Assembly (NCBI RefSeq): GCF_019059575.1
Contig: NW_024882731.1
Coordinates: 1-64,000 of the forward strand
Direction of reading: 5' to 3'
DNA length: 64,000 nucleotides
Source of the DNA: Amphibalanus amphitrite
Taxonomy: Eukaryota; Arthropoda; Thecostraca; Balanomorpha; Balanidae
The translations under genes and the position numbers were made by a program. Under the pieces are notes generated by a model. The model did no database searches and was not told the DNA's origin. It worked only from the letters and a program-made list of their open reading frames with translations. Positions 59,920-64,000 of the stretch are shown in pieces. Within the stretch, counting starts at the first letter, position 1. Every line of letters starts with the position of its first letter.

Positions 59920-62900
59920 ACGCGCAGACTCATGGCCGCTTCTCGGACTCTTTCCCTCTCTTCTTTTGAGTCCCTTCTTCAGCTAGTAGGTACCTACCAA
60001 CCAAAGAAACGGAAAATAAAGTAAACAGTGGTGCAGAATGCATTGAAATGAGTTATTGTTTTTCAAAACGGTGGCTTTTACGATATCCGAAGCCCATCTC
60101 AAACTAACATTAGAACGTAGGTATACGATACCTAAGTGTTGCAAGGGAAGAACTGAAATCATACTGCCGGCGCGATGATACCTGCTCGCTTTCCTCCGAC
60201 TGATTGAAGTCTTTACCTCATTTGTCTTTTAGGCATTCAAATCTATCTAAATGCTTCAGGCCCCATCACGTACCGTCTAAATGAGCGCACTGCGCATTTT
60301 TTTTCCCAATCGAGCGTGGCGTCTAAAGCATCGGATGTCACGTTTTTCGTGTAAGCTTATTTCGTCCCTGTTGTCTACTATCGCTATAAATCCACTTTCA
60401 CTCATGTAATTAATGTGTGGACGGGCATAGGCCATTAGGTCAATGGAATGGATCCACCGCTCATGCATGCATCAATGCCGTCAAATTAGGTGTAGCTATG
60501 GTAGGACAGAGCAGCGCCAGAGACATTAGTATGAGTGAGCCATCGACCGTTACGTTACCAGTGGACCATTGATTGGTATACGGACTATCGGTAGACCGTC
60601 CCGATAAGACAACCCGACCCGCCAGTCAAACGATCAGCAGGTAAAGTTAACCTCATCATTGCACCTTAAATATGGCGATGAAATTGACCGATAACATGGC
60701 AGTAAGATGTATTTTTATATAATAAAACGATTAACGAGGCCCAAAATATATAACAATACATACAATCAATACATCATTACTGCACCGGCTGCCTGGGTGG
60801 CTGACTGTCAGCTCAAACTAACTTGCCAAAGTGTGAGGAACTAGGAAGTATCGTATGGATTTGTCCCGAGGTCGGGGAGAGGGGATAAGGCACGAGTGTG
60901 ATGCATGGGCTATGAACGGATATGCGCGATAGCTAGATGGCAAGTGGAAACGGTAAATGCGGGAGCAGGAGCATAATCTATTGGAATAAGTGGAAGGTGG
61001 GGTGGGATAATGTCAGGGGACCCTATGACCGGAGGGTTTTCTGTTGCCCTCATAGCCCCGGGCTGACGTCAGAGCTCAGACAGCCGTCTGTCCGACACTT
61101 TGGCCGTCTGTAGCATAAAAGGCTCTCGCTCCTCTGTTAGATTACAATGGCCCTCGGATGGCCTCAGAGAGTCCTCTATATTGGCCTCAGGGCCCTCTGT
61201 CGGTCTCAGTACCTACCCAGTGGGCCCTCCCCTCGGATCGAAGGGTCCCTTTACTGGCATCATGGTCCTGCCGCCCGTCCTATGGTGTCATGAAGTTCCT
61301 CTCTGAATACTCGAATCAATAAGGGCCTTGTTGATCTCATTGCCTTGGTTTTAGATTTCAGAGTGCCCTGGTTTAGTCTCAGCTGATACCGAATGAGGGT
61401 CTTCAAGAGGGCTTTCTATCGGTCTTAAATGGCTTTTTGCCTTCTTCCGCTCTCGAGTCGGGTACCTATAGCCTATAGGATATATGTACGATAGATACCT
61501 AAAGGTATCCACTCCAGTGTATCCATAATCCATTGCCATTTTTTGACCTTATAAAACCCTCTTTCTACCCCTGGGTATTTACCTAGCTGTTTTATTTGTG
61601 GTCACATGAAATTGTACCCTCAAGGCTCAAAGTCAAAGTGGTCACTGGTCAGAAAAAAAAGAGAAAAAAAAGATATGTTCCGGCATGCTTGGTAGGCACA
61701 GGTCCCACGGGTTTTAGCGGCAGGTTTTGTACCTATGAATTTAGTATACCTCCTCCAGGCTCATGTCTTCGTCGTCTTAAGCTTTTGAATGGAGTGTTGA
61801 AGATGTTAGATGCGATAGACTTGTTCGTTCACAAGCCTGCCATGACCGTATAAAATGGCTTCATCGTAGATCGATTAGCTTCTGAGAAACCTACCTACCT
61901 ATAACCGGAAATGTAAAAGATGTGTAAAAGGGAAAAACCTACCGCTTACGGCTACAACGAGCGTGCTGCCCGTCACGAGAGGAAGCCGATGATATCCAAT
62001 TTTAAGGTCCTAGGTCATCGGGTGACCTTCCAGGTCAGGTCAATGACCCGAAAATCGGGAAAATCGGGCCCTGTGGCTGTTAGAAAGTCGTTAAGTGTGG
62101 CTATCAAGAAGTTTTCCGGGGTGCTGATCACGAATACCGTGTTAGTTTTGATCAGAGATGATGTCTTTAAGCATTTAGACCAGGTCGGGTCAGGTCAGGT
62201 CAGGTCAACCGGTAGAGGTCGTGGCGGGTATTCGTAGGTACCTAATACGTGTCAACCGCCTCTCTTCAATGAGCTGTCAAATAAGTTCATGTGAAATTAT
62301 ATCACTGGCCGTTCCCGTCCAATTCCCGTCTATATCTAATGCGTCATATTCTCTGAATATGATGACGCAACTAATTACGTCATGATAGGTATGTGACGTC
62401 ATAGTACTGTTCTTTTAGATTGCCTTACATTTTTTTATTTTTAAAGCTTTTTTATTTAAAATCAATATGTTTAGTTTTAATGAATCTTAATAAATAATTG
62501 CAATGATATTTGAATTGAACAAAATAGGCATAATTTCAACATCAAATTATACTTTAGCTCTTGAATGGCACTGTAACATCCGCCTGCGTCATAATTGTCG
62601 ATAAACATTCTCGAACATTTCTTTGTGGCGTCTCGTGCGAAGCACTCGTATATAGTTACAATTGTTTTTATCAAGTAGCGCGAGATATTATTGAAAAGAG
62701 TTCACAGCAATAGTCGCATGTCAGTCCAGAACCTCCAGAGCGTTGGTAAGTTGTTTGCATTTTGTGGCAATTCGAAGAATGTGTGGTATTTTGGCTCAAG
62801 GTCGAAGCTTGAGGTGCGTAGTTTACTAAAGTGTACTTAATTCGTTTGCCTATCAAAACACGCATTTTCTAAGTAAGAATCTACTTCTCCATGCTAAATA

Positions 62901-63578
62901 ACATGGGAACTGACACGAAAATGATGACATTGACGACTATTTTTGATGAAACAATTGTATGAAGTGGGTATGAACAGTTCGCATTCCGAAAAGCACTTTA
63001 AGGACGCTGGTGAAAACAGGGCGCTGGAGGTCATATTAAGTCAAATGACTATTAAGAACTTCTCCCCCTCTCAATGCCTTCTACATACTGGATGTCAAAT
63101 GGTTTATTTGAGTGAATTTCCTTGATCAAATCGCCCCAGGCGATTTGTTTTCACTGTCGTCCCATGATTACACTAATGACGCCATTTCAATGATTATGCG
63201 TGATGTGTGTAAAGAGCAGCAAAAATGTTATGTTAAAAACACTTAATATTTTAGTGTGATGAAGCTGGGAAAGAAGGGATTCAAAGTGCAACTGCTGTTG
63301 ATGCATGTGCATTTATACTTTGAGAACATATTTTCACTCACAGCTTTTACGCAAATTTCTATAAACCATACATTTCAAGTGATCAAAACACATGCTAAGT
63401 GATTAGTAAGTAAGTAGGTAAGTAGGTAAGTAGATGAGGTTAGGGCAGGCTGAATTGTTTCTTTTTTATTTGCAAGACATGTAAGTATATTTTTTTTTGG
63501 AATGAGGGTGTCAAATAATGTAAGAATATACAAAAATTATCCTTGAAATCCTCTTAGGACTTTATCTTGACATTTATT
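59920..63578. other. Intergenic, no gene recognised
   Basis: Short ORFs only. The interval 61980-62215 is rich in AGGTCA phrases, including a run of AGGTC pentamers at about 62187-62207, and resembles the interior of the piggyBac-like MITE in composition. The rest is AT-rich. Confidence 0.5.
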
Positions 63579-63762
63579 GGTTTTCCAACCAAGGAGAGGC
63601 GCTATACCCAGAGTTGCTTTGTTCTAACCAAAGCTAAATGAACTTAACCTAACCTACAACCTACTTGTACTACCTACAACCTAACCTGCAAACCTACAAC
63701 CTAACCTACAAACCTACAACCTAACCTACAAGCCTACAGTGCCTCACCTTGGTTGGAAAGCC
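63579..63762. mobile_element. Inverted-repeat element with CCTAA-like array, second member
   Basis: The left arm 63579-63600 and right arm 63741-63762 are inverted repeats with two mismatches (core TTTCCAACCAAGG). The left arm continues into GGCGCTATACC, as in the element at 8847. Between them, 63650-63735 is an array of CCTAACCTACAA and CCTACAA units, the complement strand of the array at 9022-9155. Confidence 0.65.
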
Positions 63763-64000
63763 TTTGTGTGATGTCTGCTCTACTAATGCCAAACACTCCA
63801 GAATTCAATAAGATAAAAGTTGTAAATAGGTTGGAATAAGATTTAAGCTAGTGGAGAAATGATATTAAAAATGAAAATAAAAGTAATCTAGCCTAACTGA
63901 ACATATCGCTTTGTGCCTACCTACCAAGAAAGATTTAGGAAAAAGTTACTCCCAGGAGTAGATTACAGGTGGAGCCTGAAGCCAGATACACAACTACTTA
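63763..64000. other. End of window, no gene recognised
   Basis: AT-rich DNA with no feature that can be supported. Confidence 0.5.

Overview
This is animal nuclear DNA. Genes are sparse and intron-split, exons are GC-rich with GT..AG boundaries, polyadenylation signals are visible, and the DNA between genes is dominated by short inverted-repeat transposons, tRNA-derived SINEs and minisatellites. TTAGG-like tracts (TTAGG is the usual arthropod telomere unit) together with the gene families suggest an arthropod, perhaps a crustacean. That assignment is an inference; no species marker is present.

Three genes are recognised and two are unrecognised candidates. (1) A plus-strand SOCS6/7-type suppressor of cytokine signalling (16126-18571) has four coding exons that join in phase into 456 residues, with a proline-rich N-terminus, an SH2 domain and a C-terminal SOCS box. 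(2) A minus-strand FAM110-family gene (23717-25572, N-terminus missing) shows the family's N-terminal and C-terminal conserved blocks in two exons that join in phase. (3) A plus-strand forkhead gene closest to FoxL1 (56058-59751) has two coding exons, 226 residues, a C-terminal eh1-like co-repressor motif and two SUMO-type sites. Its intron cuts the forkhead domain and carries four different repeat elements. (4) At 48647-50745 three exons join in phase into an acidic protein I do not recognise. (5) Inside the last intron of (4), on the same strand, an uninterrupted reading frame (49764-50090) encodes a predicted secreted eight-cysteine protein.

Layout: 1-1700, a degenerate array built on CCGGAGACGACCGG-type cores; 3290-3565, a small hAT-like element with an exact 8-bp duplication; 8847-9222 and 63579-63762, two members of an inverted-repeat family that carry TTAGG/TTGTAGG arrays inside; 10801-13256, a nested hAT-like element inserted into a minisatellite; 16.1-18.6 kb, the SOCS gene; 21952-23126, an almost complete 1.2-kb palindrome with a 9-bp duplication (Mutator-like foldback element); 23.7-25.6 kb, FAM110; 25.6-48.6 kb, mostly no recognisable gene, with a very GC-rich segment at about 30.2-34.4 kb; 48.6-50.7 kb, the unrecognised gene and its nested ORF; 51208-52211, a piggyBac-like MITE; 56-59.9 kb, the forkhead gene; then AT-richer intergenic DNA.

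The genes do not form a pathway. The most informative non-genic signals are the precisely bounded transposons, the telomere-like arrays carried inside inverted-repeat elements, and direct repeats of AGGTCA-type nuclear-receptor half-sites. Elements were bounded by reading target-site duplications and terminal repeats by eye; no alignment or database search was run.
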